DNA of 64,000 bases from an uncultured Roseovarius sp. (GTDB taxonomy: Bacteria; Pseudomonadota; Alphaproteobacteria; Rhodobacterales; Rhodobacteraceae): assembly GCF_947259555.1 (NCBI RefSeq), contig NZ_CAMYMD010000001.1, positions 1-64,000 on the forward strand, written 5' to 3'. Below, piece by piece: positions 41,242 to 50,441 of the stretch; the stretch's first letter is position 1; every line of letters begins with the position of its first letter. A program made the translations under genes and the position numbers. A model generated the notes under the pieces. That model was not told where the DNA came from, ran no database searches, and saw only the letters and a program-made list of their open reading frames with translations.

Positions 41242-43386
41242 CTATTCGGCGGCAGGCCGCTTTTCAGAGGTCGTATAGGGCGTGCCGCGTGCGAGCAGGC
41301 GTTCGACATATGCGATCAGGTCAGCCTTGCGCAGGGGCTTGCCGAGAAATCCGTCCATCCCCGCCAGCTGCGCATCCCGGCGATGGTGGTCGAGAACGTT
41401 CGCGGTGACAGCGACCACATGCGCCGACACAAGGTCATGAGCGGCCTCATGGGTGCGAATGAGCCCGGTGGCCTGATAGCCGTCCATGCCCGGCATTGAG
41501 ACGTCCATCAAGACCAGGTCGGCGGGCTCGTCGCCGTAGAGCGCGACCGCGTCCGTGCCGCTGTGCGCCAGCCGCAGCCGCGCCCCGGATCGGGAGAAAT
41601 ATCGCTCAAGAAGCAGGCGATTCGTGGCGTTGTCATCGGCGGCGAGGATGTTGAGACCAATGGCCCAATTGTCCGTCCGTCCGGTCGCCGTGCTGTCTGT
41701 CGCAGTGGGTGCCTCGGCCTTGCCGGTGCCAAGAACCGCGCGAATTGCATCCAGCATTTGCCGTTCGCGCAGCGGCTTGCGCAAGACCGCACGGACGTGA
41801 TCGCCGACGGGATGGGCCCTGTCGGACATGAGAATTCGGGGAATCTCGTCTGGCAGGTCGGTTTCGGGGCTTTCGATATCGCGCAGGATCAGGTCCGGTG
41901 GGTCCGCGTCGGGGCCGACGGGCAAGGCATCCGGTGCCGCCGCGTCGAGCACGCGCGCGCCAAGATGGGTCAGCGGTGCGGCAATGCCGGCGCGGCGGTC
42001 CGGGCACGGGTCGAGCAGCCAGATCACCGGTGACGGGTGAGATGGCCGGGCCAGCGGTTCCGCCCGCAACCCGCGCCCGCCGTGTTCCTGTGGCACCAGC
42101 GGCAGGGTTATGTCGAACCGGGTGCCGTGGCCCTCTTGCGAATGCAGCGCGACCGAGCCCCCCATGAGCGAGACCAGCTGGCGGCTCACCGCGAGGCCGA
42201 GACCCGTCCCACCAAAGCTGCGAGCGTTTGTATTGTCGGCCTGTTCGAACGCGCGAAAGACTTTGTCGTGCTGATCCTCGGAGATGCCCAGGCCACTGTC
42301 GACGACGCGAATGAGGAATTGTTCGTGGGCACCCGGCCTTGCATGAATCGCGACATGACCCTGCATCGTGAACTTTACCGCGTTGCCGACGATATTCATC
42401 AATATCTGGCGCAGCCGCCCGGCATCGCCAAGAATCATATCGGGCAGGTTCGGTGCCACATCGGCATAGAATGTCAGCCCCTTGCGCGCCGCCAGCGGTG
42501 CAAGCAGCTGGGTCACGTCCTCGATGATTTCGCGCAGGCGGAAGGCTTCGTTCGACAAGGTGAGTTTACCCGCCTCGATCTTGGAGAAATCGAGAATATC
42601 GTTGATGATCGTGAGGAGCGCGTCGCCAGAGCGCATGATCGTGCTCACATAGCAGTCCTGCTCGGGGGTGATATCGGTCTCGGAGAGCATGTCGGCCATG
42701 CCGATGATGCCATTCATAGGCGTCCGGATTTCATGGCTCATCTTTGCCAGAAAGTCAGATTTTGCCTCGTTCGCGCTGACCGCGATTTCGCGGGTTTCCT
42801 CTAGCCGTGAGATAAGGCGGTTGAGCGGCCGGCCAACGATCACGCGAAACGAGATCCAGTTGGCCACGGTCGCGATCAGGATGCCGCCGGCCAGCACAAG
42901 AACCAGAAAATCCCGCTGATAGCGTTTGACCGTGGCGATCTCGCGCTCGTCGAAGCGCGTGACAAGTTCTGTGATCGGCCACGAATATATCTCATATGGC
43001 AACGACAGGGCGCTCTGTGCGCCGGTGCAGCCAAGACCCTGAGGCACCACGGCCAGCCGCTCGCGGCTTTTCGGGTCAACCAACTCGACGCATCTGATTG
43101 CCGGGTCACCGAGCAGCGTTTGCATCAGGTCGTACACGTAGGGTGCGGACCAATCGGTGGGGCCATCGCTGAGGTCACTGAACCGTTCCAGCGCACCGCC
43201 CAGCCGCGCGGTCGCGTTTCCGATCCGCATCGCCATTGCCTCTTCGCTGCGCAAAAGGTTTTTCTCGCTGAGCCAGACCAGACCCGTCCCGGCGAAGAGC
43301 AGGAATGTGGGGACCATCACGGCCGTAAGCTTGAGATAGAGGCCCAGCGTCGGGGTGCGCGGGTCGGCGGTATCGGTCAGTGCCAT
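41242..43386 (-). CDS. Hybrid sensor histidine kinase with two receiver-type domains
   Basis: The 714-residue membrane kinase has TM helices at ~17-39 and ~161-179 around a ~120-residue periplasmic sensor, a HisKA domain with His218 in KMSHEIRTPMNG, and a HATPase_c domain with GTGLGLAVSR. Then comes a degenerate receiver (~475-560, ILRDIESP in place of the usual LMDxxMP) and an intact receiver (~579-700, phospho-acceptor Asp628 in LMDVSMPGMDG). No cognate regulator is adjacent. The small exported protein gene upstream on the same strand may be its partner. Confidence 0.87.
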   Translation of the reverse strand: MALTDTADPRTPTLGLYLKLTAVMVPTFLLFAGTGLVWLSEKNLLRSEEAMAMRIGNATARLGGALERFSDLSDGPTDWSAPYVYDLMQTLLGDPAIRCVELVDPKSRERLAVVPQGLGCTGAQSALSLPYEIYSWPITELVTRFDEREIATVKRYQRDFLVLVLAGGILIATVANWISFRVIVGRPLNRLISRLEETREIAVSANEAKSDFLAKMSHEIRTPMNGIIGMADMLSETDITPEQDCYVSTIMRSGDALLTIINDILDFSKIEAGKLTLSNEAFRLREIIEDVTQLLAPLAARKGLTFYADVAPNLPDMILGDAGRLRQILMNIVGNAVKFTMQGHVAIHARPGAHEQFLIRVVDSGLGISEDQHDKVFRAFEQADNTNARSFGGTGLGLAVSRQLVSLMGGSVALHSQEGHGTRFDITLPLVPQEHGGRGLRAEPLARPSHPSPVIWLLDPCPDRRAGIAAPLTHLGARVLDAAAPDALPVGPDADPPDLILRDIESPETDLPDEIPRILMSDRAHPVGDHVRAVLRKPLRERQMLDAIRAVLGTGKAEAPTATDSTATGRTDNWAIGLNILAADDNATNRLLLERYFSRSGARLRLAHSGTDAVALYGDEPADLVLMDVSMPGMDGYQATGLIRTHEAAHDLVSAHVVAVTANVLDHHRRDAQLAGMDGFLGKPLRKADLIAYVERLLARGTPYTTSEKRPAAE

Positions 43387-43390
43387 CTGG

Positions 43391-43786
43391 TCATTCCAGC
43401 CGTTCGGCGCGGCCCGATTCCATCAGCGCGTGCAGTGGTGCGCGATTGTCGATCTCGGTGCGGATGACGCCAAAGCGCCCTTCGCCATGCGTGATGTAAT
43501 AGTCCACTGGTGCCTCTCGACCATCCTTTGTCACCAGCGTCGCGCACATCACGTAGACATCGCCCAGCTTGAGGATCACCTCATGGTTCTCGGTCGGGTA
43601 AAACCGGGTGAGCGAACCAGTCTCAAGATCAAGATGTGGCAGCGCGCCGCCGAGCATCGAACGGCTGAGGCTGCGCTGCAAGGCGGCCTGCAACCTGGTT
43701 CGCAATTCTGTCAGTGATTGAGCCTCGGCACCCGTTCCGGTGAAGATGCTCAGGCTCAGGAGCGCTAGAAATACCAAGCGTATCAT
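43391..43786 (-). CDS. Small exported protein upstream of the hybrid kinase
   Basis: The 131-residue product has a signal peptide (MIRLVFLALLSLSIFTGTGAEA, ~22 residues, given here in two parts of one hydrophobic stretch) and a ~108-residue mature domain with two Cys-poor beta-rich segments (HEVILKLGDVYVMCATLV, APVDYYITHGEGRFGVIRTE). I do not recognise the family. Its stop lies 4 bp before the kinase start, so they form an operon; a periplasmic accessory to the kinase sensor is plausible. The longer frame up to 44059 runs into the divergent promoter. Confidence 0.7.
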   Translation of the reverse strand: MIRLVFLALLSLSIFTGTGAEAQSLTELRTRLQAALQRSLSRSMLGGALPHLDLETGSLTRFYPTENHEVILKLGDVYVMCATLVTKDGREAPVDYYITHGEGRFGVIRTEIDNRAPLHALMESGRAERLE

Positions 43787-43970
43787 ACCGGCCAATGTCC
43801 TCTCAGCGTGGGCTCCAGCCCATCCAATGCCACAAGGGTTACCAAACCCTTGGCGGCGGCCGCCTCGGTGATCACAAGGCCGTGATCCGCTGTCCGGCGC
43901 CACGCTGTTGTGACTTGTATTCACCCGTGTCCCGGGCGCAGGCTGTGGCCGAACAAAAACGGAGCCGGAC

Positions 43971-44780
43971 ATGAGACACCTTTCTGTCATTGCCGCGGTA
44001 TGCGTGCTCTTGGGTGCGGGTGTCGCGTCCGCATGTGGCGCGGATACCGATTGTCGCATCGGAGACCGGCATTACCGTATCGCCATGCCCGACGGACAAT
44101 CACAGGTCCCGGTCGGTGCGGTCGTGTTTGCCCATGGCTATCGTGGATCGGCGGCGGCGGTGATGCGCAATGGCAACCTTCGGCGCGTGGTGTCGGATAT
44201 GGGCCTGGCGCTTATCGCGCTCAAATCCGCCGATGACGATTGGGTCATTCCGGCGTCTCCCAGCCATATGGAGGCCGACGGATCGGTCGAGTACACCTAT
44301 GTCGAGGCAGTGATCAAGGATGCGGCAGATCGTTTTTCCATTGATACGGCACGGCTCATGGCGACCGGGTTCTCGGCGGGGGGCATGATGGTCTGGAACC
44401 TTGCCTGCACCATGCCACAGCGCTTCGCGGGCTTTGCAGCAATTGCCGGCACGTTCTGGAAGGGTCCGCCTGATGATTGTGAGACACCGGCGGCGAGCCT
44501 CGTTCATATCCACGGGCGCAGCGACCCCACGGTGCCGCTCGACGGACGACCTATAAGAGAGACCTGGCAGGGCAAGGTCTCTGAGTCCATGGACATGTAC
44601 GAACGCATCGGGGGCTTCAGCCCGGCGGGCGACCTGACCGAGGGAGACCTCGAATGCCAGAGCAGCCGCAATCCGCGCGGCGAGATCCTAGAGCTGTGCC
44701 TGCACCCTGGCGGGCATTCGTTCCGCAGCAGCTATGTCAAATTCGCCTGGGAGCGACTGCACACGGCGGGGCAACTCTGA
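43971..44780 (+). CDS. Exported esterase of the LpqC/PHB-depolymerase family
   Basis: The 269-residue protein has a signal peptide (~1-21) and an alpha/beta-hydrolase fold with oxyanion-side GAVVFAHGYRGSA, the nucleophile in TGFSAGGMMVW, an Asp in HIHGRSDPTVPL and the late His in HPGGHSF. LpqC-like members are polyhydroxyalkanoate depolymerase or feruloyl-esterase relatives. All catalytic residues are present, so it should be active; the substrate is unknown. It is divergent from the small exported protein gene. Confidence 0.82.
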   Translation: MRHLSVIAAVCVLLGAGVASACGADTDCRIGDRHYRIAMPDGQSQVPVGAVVFAHGYRGSAAAVMRNGNLRRVVSDMGLALIALKSADDDWVIPASPSHMEADGSVEYTYVEAVIKDAADRFSIDTARLMATGFSAGGMMVWNLACTMPQRFAGFAAIAGTFWKGPPDDCETPAASLVHIHGRSDPTVPLDGRPIRETWQGKVSESMDMYERIGGFSPAGDLTEGDLECQSSRNPRGEILELCLHPGGHSFRSSYVKFAWERLHTAGQL

Positions 44781-44800
44781 TCGGGTCCCGATTCCTTTAT

Positions 44801-44864
44801 GGACCAAATACTCCGGGGGTCCGGGGGCCGCGCCCCCGGCGGGTCGGATGGCGTCAGCCATCCG
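44801..44864. repeat. Two GC hairpins with a GAGTATTTGG motif after the esterase gene
   Basis: CCGGGGGC (44821-44828) pairs with GCCCCCGG (44832-44839), and CGGATGGC (44845-44852) with GCCATCCG (44857-44864). On the minus strand the first hairpin is followed by GGAGTATTTGGTCC (44801-44814). A like motif, GAGTATTTCTGG, with a GC hairpin lies at 53360-53406. The convergent gene ends at 44878, so the hairpins probably act as terminators. Confidence 0.55.
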
Positions 44865-44877
44865 AAACGGGAATGCC

Positions 44878-45273
44878 TCATTCCCACCAGCGGTCGATCG
44901 AAGCGATATCGGCATCCGACCAGCCGAGGTGATGGGCAAACTCATGCACGACCACATGGCGCACCAGATCGGACATGCGCACGTTTCCCCGGCCCTTCCA
45001 TTCCGCCAGGATAGGCGCGCGAAAGAGCCAGACCGTATCGGGGCCGAGCGGCTGGTCGAAGCTGGATTTCTCGGTGAGCGGGATGCCTTCGTAAAGCCCG
45101 GTCAGATCGAGCGGGTCGTCGATCTCCATCTCTTGCAGGATATGCTGGGGTGGCCAGTCCGTCACGATCAGTGCCACGTCCCGCGTGGCGCTGCGGAACG
45201 CCTCGGGCAGTTGCGCGAGGGCGCGCCGCGCCATGTCGTCGATCTCTTCGAGGCTGGGGTCCGGGTCATGCAT
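44878..45273 (-). CDS. Metallopeptidase-family zincin (DUF1025)
   Basis: This 131-residue soluble protein has the zinc-binding HEFAHHLG motif near the C-terminus (~residues 111-118) preceded by VRHVVV, the signature of the minimal zincin family DUF1025. An acidic N-terminal helix (PSLEEIDDMARRAL) is followed by VALIVTDWP. No signal peptide is present. The peptide substrate, if any, is unknown. MHDPDPSLEE at 45273 is the likely start; the frame above it lies in the next gene's 3' end. Confidence 0.82.
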   Translation of the reverse strand: MHDPDPSLEEIDDMARRALAQLPEAFRSATRDVALIVTDWPPQHILQEMEIDDPLDLTGLYEGIPLTEKSSFDQPLGPDTVWLFRAPILAEWKGRGNVRMSDLVRHVVVHEFAHHLGWSDADIASIDRWWE

Positions 45274-45326
45274 CCCGGCGATATGGGGCGCGGGGGCGGG
45301 AAAGTAAATCCGCCCCCGCCCAACTG

Positions 45327-46250
45327 TCACAGCATCAGCTGATAGCTGGTCGGCTCGTAAACGAAGCCGTCGCCCCTGGCCGAGACATAGCCTGTGCCGG
45401 GCCAGGGCATGTGATAGCCGACAAAGGGGATCTTGTCGGCGGCCAGCATGCCAAGCAGACGGCGGCGAGTTTCGGCGGCCTTGGCCTTGTCCATGTCGAA
45501 CTTCACCTCCCAATCCGGATAGCCCAGCGACCAGACATAGTGATTCGCGAAATCCGCCGCGATCAGAAGCTGGCTGCCGCCGCTCTCGATCATGTAGGCC
45601 GTGTGGCCGGGCGTGTGGCCATGCGCGGCCATTGCGGTGATGCCCGGGGCGACGCTGGCCCCGTCGCCGATCATCCCGGTCTGTTCGGCCAGCGGGCGCA
45701 TCTTGGCATCAAAGGTTCCGTTGTCCATCGCCGCCCAGGCGTCGAATTCGGTGCTCGCGGTCACATAGCGGGCATTGCCGAAGGTCGCGCCACCGTCGCC
45801 CATCAGCCCGCCGATATGGTCGCCATGCATATGCGTGATCACCACCACATCGATCTGATCGGGGGTGTAGCCTGCCGCCTCCAGCGCGGAAGTGATCCCC
45901 TCGGGGTTGAGCCCGGTGTCGAACAACACTAGCTCGCTGCCGGTATTCACCACCGTCGGGGTGAAGAAGAATTGCGCCTGATCGGTGGGGATGTTGGCCG
46001 CGGCGGAGGCCTCGTCGAAGGTTGCCTTGTCCACATTGAGGCCGAAGATCGAATGCGGGTCGGGGCGGGGCGTGGTGGCGGCCAGAAGCGTCGTCACCTC
46101 GAAATCGCCAAGCGTCACGCGGTTGAAGCGCGTGGTGCCCGCGCCCATCATCGGCGCTGTGGCGCGCGCGGATGTGGCGGCGACACCGGCCAGCGGCAGG
46201 GCTGCGGCCGAGCCCAGAACGGCGCGGCGGGTGAGAGTGGTGCGGGACAT
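45327..46250 (-). CDS. Metallo-beta-lactamase-fold hydrolase with Tat signal
   Basis: The 307-residue protein has a twin-arginine signal (TRRAVLGSAAALPLAG, ~7-22) and an MBL-fold domain with THMHGDHIGG (HxHxDH), GHTPGHTAYMI and LLIAADFANH supplying further metal ligands. It resembles exported lactonase- or quorum-quenching-type MBL proteins, but the substrate cannot be fixed. The start at 46250 is set by the Tat signal. It is divergent from the MFS gene. Confidence 0.85.
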   Translation of the reverse strand: MSRTTLTRRAVLGSAAALPLAGVAATSARATAPMMGAGTTRFNRVTLGDFEVTTLLAATTPRPDPHSIFGLNVDKATFDEASAAANIPTDQAQFFFTPTVVNTGSELVLFDTGLNPEGITSALEAAGYTPDQIDVVVITHMHGDHIGGLMGDGGATFGNARYVTASTEFDAWAAMDNGTFDAKMRPLAEQTGMIGDGASVAPGITAMAAHGHTPGHTAYMIESGGSQLLIAADFANHYVWSLGYPDWEVKFDMDKAKAAETRRRLLGMLAADKIPFVGYHMPWPGTGYVSARGDGFVYEPTSYQLML

Positions 46251-46390
46251 GAAAAACCTCCTGTTTCTGTGTTCCTGACAAACCTTAGCGCAGTTGCATG
46301 TAGCGCGATTGACGGTCACGCAAATTTGAGATGCTTGCACGGGACAGGTCACCTCTTTCAGATGACCTGCGCCGAAGGTATCTTAACGGC

Positions 46391-47722
46391 ATGTTGACCC
46401 TGTTCCAGAACCGCGATTATGCACGCCTGTTCGCAGCACAGGTCGTGGCGCTCGTGGGCACCGGGCTGCTGACCGTGGCGCTTGGCCTTCTGGCCTATGA
46501 TTTCGCGGGGGATCGCGCGGGGCTGGTGCTGGGCACGGCCTATACGATCAAGATGGTGGCCTATGTGGGGCTGTCGCCTATTGCACAGGCACTGGTGCAG
46601 CGGCTGCCGCGCAAGGCGGTGCTGATCGGGGCCGATCTCATTCGTGCGGGCGTGGCGCTTTGCCTGCCGTTTGTCAGCGATCTGTGGCAGGTCTACGGGC
46701 TGATCTTCGTGTTGCAGGCCGCCTCGGCCACCTTCACCCCGGCCTATCAGGCGGTGTTGCCCGATGTGCTGCCCGACGAGCGCGACTATACCCGGGCGCT
46801 GTCGCTGTCGCGCATGGCCTATGATCTGGAGAACCTGACAAGCCCGGCATTGGCCGGTCTCTTGCTGACGGTGATGAGCTATCACTGGCTGTTTCTGGGC
46901 ACGGTGGCGGGGTTTGTCGGGTCCGCGCTTCTGGTGGCGGTGGCGGTGATCCCCGCGCTGCGCGGCACGACCGCCGCACGCCCGTTCCGCGAGCGTCTGT
47001 CGCGGGGTTTGCGCATCTATCTGGCGACGCCGCGCTTGCGCGGGCTGCTGGCGCTCAATCTTGCTGCGGCTTCGGTCGGGGCCTTCGTGCTCGTGAACAC
47101 CGTGGTTATGGTCCGCGGCGATTATGGCGCGGGCGAGACCGGTCTGGCGATTGCGATGGCGGCTTTTGGCGCGGGCTCTATGGCGGCGGCGCTGATCCTG
47201 CCGCGCCTGCTCGAGCACCTGCCGGATCGGCGGGTGATGATGGCGGGCGCGCGCGGCTTGATTGCCCTGGCGTTGCTGATGGGCGCGCTGATCTGGCTAG
47301 AGGGGCTTCCGGGTTGGGGTGTGTTTCTGCTGGTCTGGACGGCTATCGGTTTTCTCTATTCCAGCATCCTCACGCCCTCGGGGCGGCTGTTGCGGCGCTC
47401 GGCCCATGCCGAGGACCGCCCGGCGATCTTTGCCGCGCAATTTGCGCTGAGCCATGCCTGCTGGCTGCTCACGTACCCTCTGGCCGGTTGGGCGGGGCAG
47501 GCGATGGGCATGGGGCCGGCCTTGATGTTGCTCGCTTGCGTAGCGACGCTGGGGCTGGTGACGGCGGCGCGGCTCTGGCCCGCCGGTCTGCCGGAAGCAC
47601 CCGAGCATGAACATCCGGACCTGCCCGAGGATCACCCGCATCTGCGCGCCCATGGCGGGCGGCGGCACGCGCATGCCTTCGTGATCGATGACGAGCATCA
47701 CGTCTGGCCCACCCACGGCTAA
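46391..47722 (+). CDS. MFS transporter with His-rich C-terminal tail
   Basis: The 443-residue carrier has about twelve helices and opens NRDYARLFAAQVVALVGTGL, as in MFS_3/enterobactin-exporter-like and NreB-like proteins. The last ~45 residues are cytoplasmic and rich in His (PEHEHPDLPEDHPHLRAHGG, HAHAF, EHHVW), which suggests metal sensing or metal cargo as in nickel exporters of the NreB type. The start at 46391 is preferred over 46331, which lies in the promoter region. Confidence 0.8.
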   Translation: MLTLFQNRDYARLFAAQVVALVGTGLLTVALGLLAYDFAGDRAGLVLGTAYTIKMVAYVGLSPIAQALVQRLPRKAVLIGADLIRAGVALCLPFVSDLWQVYGLIFVLQAASATFTPAYQAVLPDVLPDERDYTRALSLSRMAYDLENLTSPALAGLLLTVMSYHWLFLGTVAGFVGSALLVAVAVIPALRGTTAARPFRERLSRGLRIYLATPRLRGLLALNLAAASVGAFVLVNTVVMVRGDYGAGETGLAIAMAAFGAGSMAAALILPRLLEHLPDRRVMMAGARGLIALALLMGALIWLEGLPGWGVFLLVWTAIGFLYSSILTPSGRLLRRSAHAEDRPAIFAAQFALSHACWLLTYPLAGWAGQAMGMGPALMLLACVATLGLVTAARLWPAGLPEAPEHEHPDLPEDHPHLRAHGGRRHAHAFVIDDEHHVWPTHG

Positions 47723-47787
47723 AGCGCCGCAATCTGGACAATCGCCCGCGCCTGTGACAAAGCCCGCGCGACAGTCAGGAGACGCCC

Positions 47788-49113
47788 ATGACCACCACCC
47801 GTTTCGCCCCGTCGCCCACCGGCTACATTCATGTGGGCAACCTGCGCACCGCGCTGATGAACTACATGATCGCCGCCAAGGCGGGTGGTACGTTCATCCT
47901 GCGCATCGACGACACCGACCCGGAGCGCTCGCGCGAGGAATATGTCGACGCGATCAAGTACGATCTCGACTGGCTGGGCCTGCATTGGGACCGGGTCGAG
48001 CGGCAGTCCGAGCGCCTCGACCGCTATGCCGATGCGGCCGACCGGCTGCGCGATATGGGCCGGTTCTACGAGGCGTTCGAGACGCCGACGGAGCTTGACC
48101 TCAAGCGCAAGAAGCAGCTCAACATGGGCCGCCCACCGGTCTATGACCGCGCCGCACTGAGCCTCACGGACGAGGAAAAGGCGGCCCTGCGCGCCGAGCG
48201 CGGTGACGGCGTCTGGCGCTTCAAGCTTAATCAGGAGCGGATCATCTGGCAGGATGGTATTCTGGGCGAGATTTCCATTGATGCGGCCTCGGTCTCGGAC
48301 CCTGTGCTCATTCGCGGCGACGGGCAGGTGCTCTATACCTTGGCCTCGGTTGTGGATGACGTCGAGATGGGCGTCACCCATGTTGTGCGCGGCTCGGACC
48401 ATGTGACCAACACCGCGACGCAAATCCAGATCATCGAGGCGCTTGGCGGCTTGGCCCCGCAATTCGCGCATCACTCGCTTTTGACCGGTCCGCAGGGCGA
48501 GGCGTTGTCAAAACGGCTCGGCACCCTCAGCCTGCGCGACCTGCGCGCGCGGGGGGTGGAGCCGATGGCACTGCTGAGCCTGATGGCGCGGCTTGGATCG
48601 GCCGACCCGGTGGAGTTGCGCAGCGACATGGCCGAGTTGATCGAAGGGTTCGATATCGAACGGTTCGGTGCCGCGCCGACCAAATTTGACGAGAACGATC
48701 TCTTTCCGATGACCGCCCGGATAATCGCCGCGCGGCCCTATGAGGCGGTGGCCGGGATCATTGCCGCGCTTGGCGTGCCCGACGATCTCGGCCCGCAATT
48801 CTGGGAGGTGACGCGCGAGAATATCTCGACGCTCAATGATCTTGAGGCGTGGTGGGCCGTGTTCCGCGACGGGGCCGAGCCGGTGATCGACGAGGACGAC
48901 CGGGCCTTCATCGCCGAGGCGATGGCGCTCCTGCCCGAGGGGCCGCATGACAACGAGACCTGGGGCACGTGGACGACGACCGTAAAAGAGGCCACAGGGC
49001 GCAAGGGCAAGAGCCTCTTCATGCCGCTGCGTCTGGCGCTGACCGGTCAGGCGCGCGGGCCTGAGATGGCGAAAGTTCTGCCGCTTTTGCAGGTGATCAA
49101 GGCAAGAAACTGA
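47788..49113 (+). CDS. gltX: Glutamyl-tRNA synthetase
   Basis: The class I synthetase charges tRNA-Glu (or tRNA-Gln for later amidation). The 441-residue chain has RFAPSPTGYIHVGNLRTAL (HIGH-type motif HVGN), DDTDPERSREEY, the KMSKS-type ALSKRLG and a C-terminal anticodon-binding domain. Its length is that of the shorter of the two GltX types often present in Rhodobacterales. The start has AGGAG at 7 nt. Its last 17 bp overlap the convergent DUF2254 gene. Confidence 0.93.
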   Translation: MTTTRFAPSPTGYIHVGNLRTALMNYMIAAKAGGTFILRIDDTDPERSREEYVDAIKYDLDWLGLHWDRVERQSERLDRYADAADRLRDMGRFYEAFETPTELDLKRKKQLNMGRPPVYDRAALSLTDEEKAALRAERGDGVWRFKLNQERIIWQDGILGEISIDAASVSDPVLIRGDGQVLYTLASVVDDVEMGVTHVVRGSDHVTNTATQIQIIEALGGLAPQFAHHSLLTGPQGEALSKRLGTLSLRDLRARGVEPMALLSLMARLGSADPVELRSDMAELIEGFDIERFGAAPTKFDENDLFPMTARIIAARPYEAVAGIIAALGVPDDLGPQFWEVTRENISTLNDLEAWWAVFRDGAEPVIDEDDRAFIAEAMALLPEGPHDNETWGTWTTTVKEATGRKGKSLFMPLRLALTGQARGPEMAKVLPLLQVIKARN

Positions 49114-50365
49114 TCCCGCCGGTCGCGTCGCGCAGGCGCTTGCGCTCGCGGTCGAGCGGCAGCGCCGCGTCGGCATAATCGAGCGCGCGCGCCGACATGT
49201 CGCGCGCGGCCTCGGCCAAGTCTGTATCCGGAGCATCCGCGATTCGCCCGAGCGCGTCGCGCAGCCGCAGTGCGACCTCGATCTGATCTGCCCCGTCGCG
49301 GGCGGCGCCGGCAAAGGCGTTCTCGATCATCGCGTGGCGCGAGGTGTCGGGCAAGAAAATGCGCGAGAAAAGCGGCGCTTTCTCCTGTGGCTCGGCATGC
49401 GCCCAGTCGAGCAGCAGCTTTTCCTGACGGCAGATCACCGCGATCGCGGTGCCCGGATCGTTGATTCCCTGCGAGAGCGCGCGCGAGGCGGTTTCCGACA
49501 GCACCAGCAACCCGTAGGAGGCATCCTGCTCGAAGGTGCGATACCGGCCGATGGTCAGATGGCGTGCGATGGCCTTGATCCCGTCGTCGTCGAGGCCGAT
49601 CGCATGTCCGATGGTCTGGTCCTCGATCACGTAATCGCCGGGACGGGCATAAAGATAGACCCGCGTCTGATCTGATTTCAGCCGCTCGCTGATGCCCGGC
49701 ATATCGATGAACTGCACATAGCCCGTCGCCGGGGCCGTGAGCGGGCTGGCCTGTCCGGGAATGGCCGTCTCCTGCGTCATCACCACCCCACCCAGAGAGG
49801 GCAGGCGGCGGGCGCGGATAAGACAGGCGCGCGCGGCGGCCTCGGTCGCCTCGAGCGTGGCGTCCATGCTGCCGAGATCGCTGAGGTGATGAATCCAGCG
49901 CAAGAGCGCCAGCACGACCAGCACCACGACGGCCACGGTGAAGCCGAGAACCAGTACGCTCGAGCCTTCGGGATAGACATTCGACTTGATCAGGATGATC
50001 GAGCTGAGCGCATAGACAAAGGCCCCGATGAAGACCGCAAGCGCGGTATGGGTGGTAGTGTCGGCCAGCAGGATGCGGTGCACGCGCGGGGTGGTCTGCT
50101 GCGCCGCCGCGTTATGCGCCGTCACCATGACATTGAGCGAGAAGGTGCTGACCGCGAGCATGCCGGAGGCCAGGATCGACAGGATCGGCATCACCGATTC
50201 GGTGGTGAAGCGGTCTTTCAGCGCCGTGGGAATATTGTCTTCGAGCAGGATGGAAACGGCCGCCGCCAGTACGGCGAGCAGGGCGAAAAGGCTGACCCGC
50301 AGCCAGAGCTTGCGGCTCAGCCGCAAGAGGGTCATGGCCCATGTCGAGAGGAAATGGAACTTCAC
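49097..50365 (-). CDS. DUF2254 membrane protein
   Basis: The 422-residue protein has four N-terminal helices (~22-42, ~63-82, ~110-130, ~142-160) and a long cytoplasmic part with SPLTAPATGYVQFID, RPGDYVIEDQTIG and QGINDPGTAIAVIC, the DUF2254 signature. The function is unknown; the soluble part resembles regulatory beta-barrels. It starts at GTG behind GGGGG; an ATG at 50335 is possible. Convergent overlap with gltX. Confidence 0.82.
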   Translation of the reverse strand: MKFHFLSTWAMTLLRLSRKLWLRVSLFALLAVLAAAVSILLEDNIPTALKDRFTTESVMPILSILASGMLAVSTFSLNVMVTAHNAAAQQTTPRVHRILLADTTTHTALAVFIGAFVYALSSIILIKSNVYPEGSSVLVLGFTVAVVVLVVLALLRWIHHLSDLGSMDATLEATEAAARACLIRARRLPSLGGVVMTQETAIPGQASPLTAPATGYVQFIDMPGISERLKSDQTRVYLYARPGDYVIEDQTIGHAIGLDDDGIKAIARHLTIGRYRTFEQDASYGLLVLSETASRALSQGINDPGTAIAVICRQEKLLLDWAHAEPQEKAPLFSRIFLPDTSRHAMIENAFAGAARDGADQIEVALRLRDALGRIADAPDTDLAEAARDMSARALDYADAALPLDRERKRLRDATGGISFLP

Positions 50366-50441
50366 CGCACGTGCCCCCTGTCACCGATATGAGCCACGAT
50401 CGTGGCGCGCCTGGCGGGTCCTGTCGATGGGTGGTCGCGAG

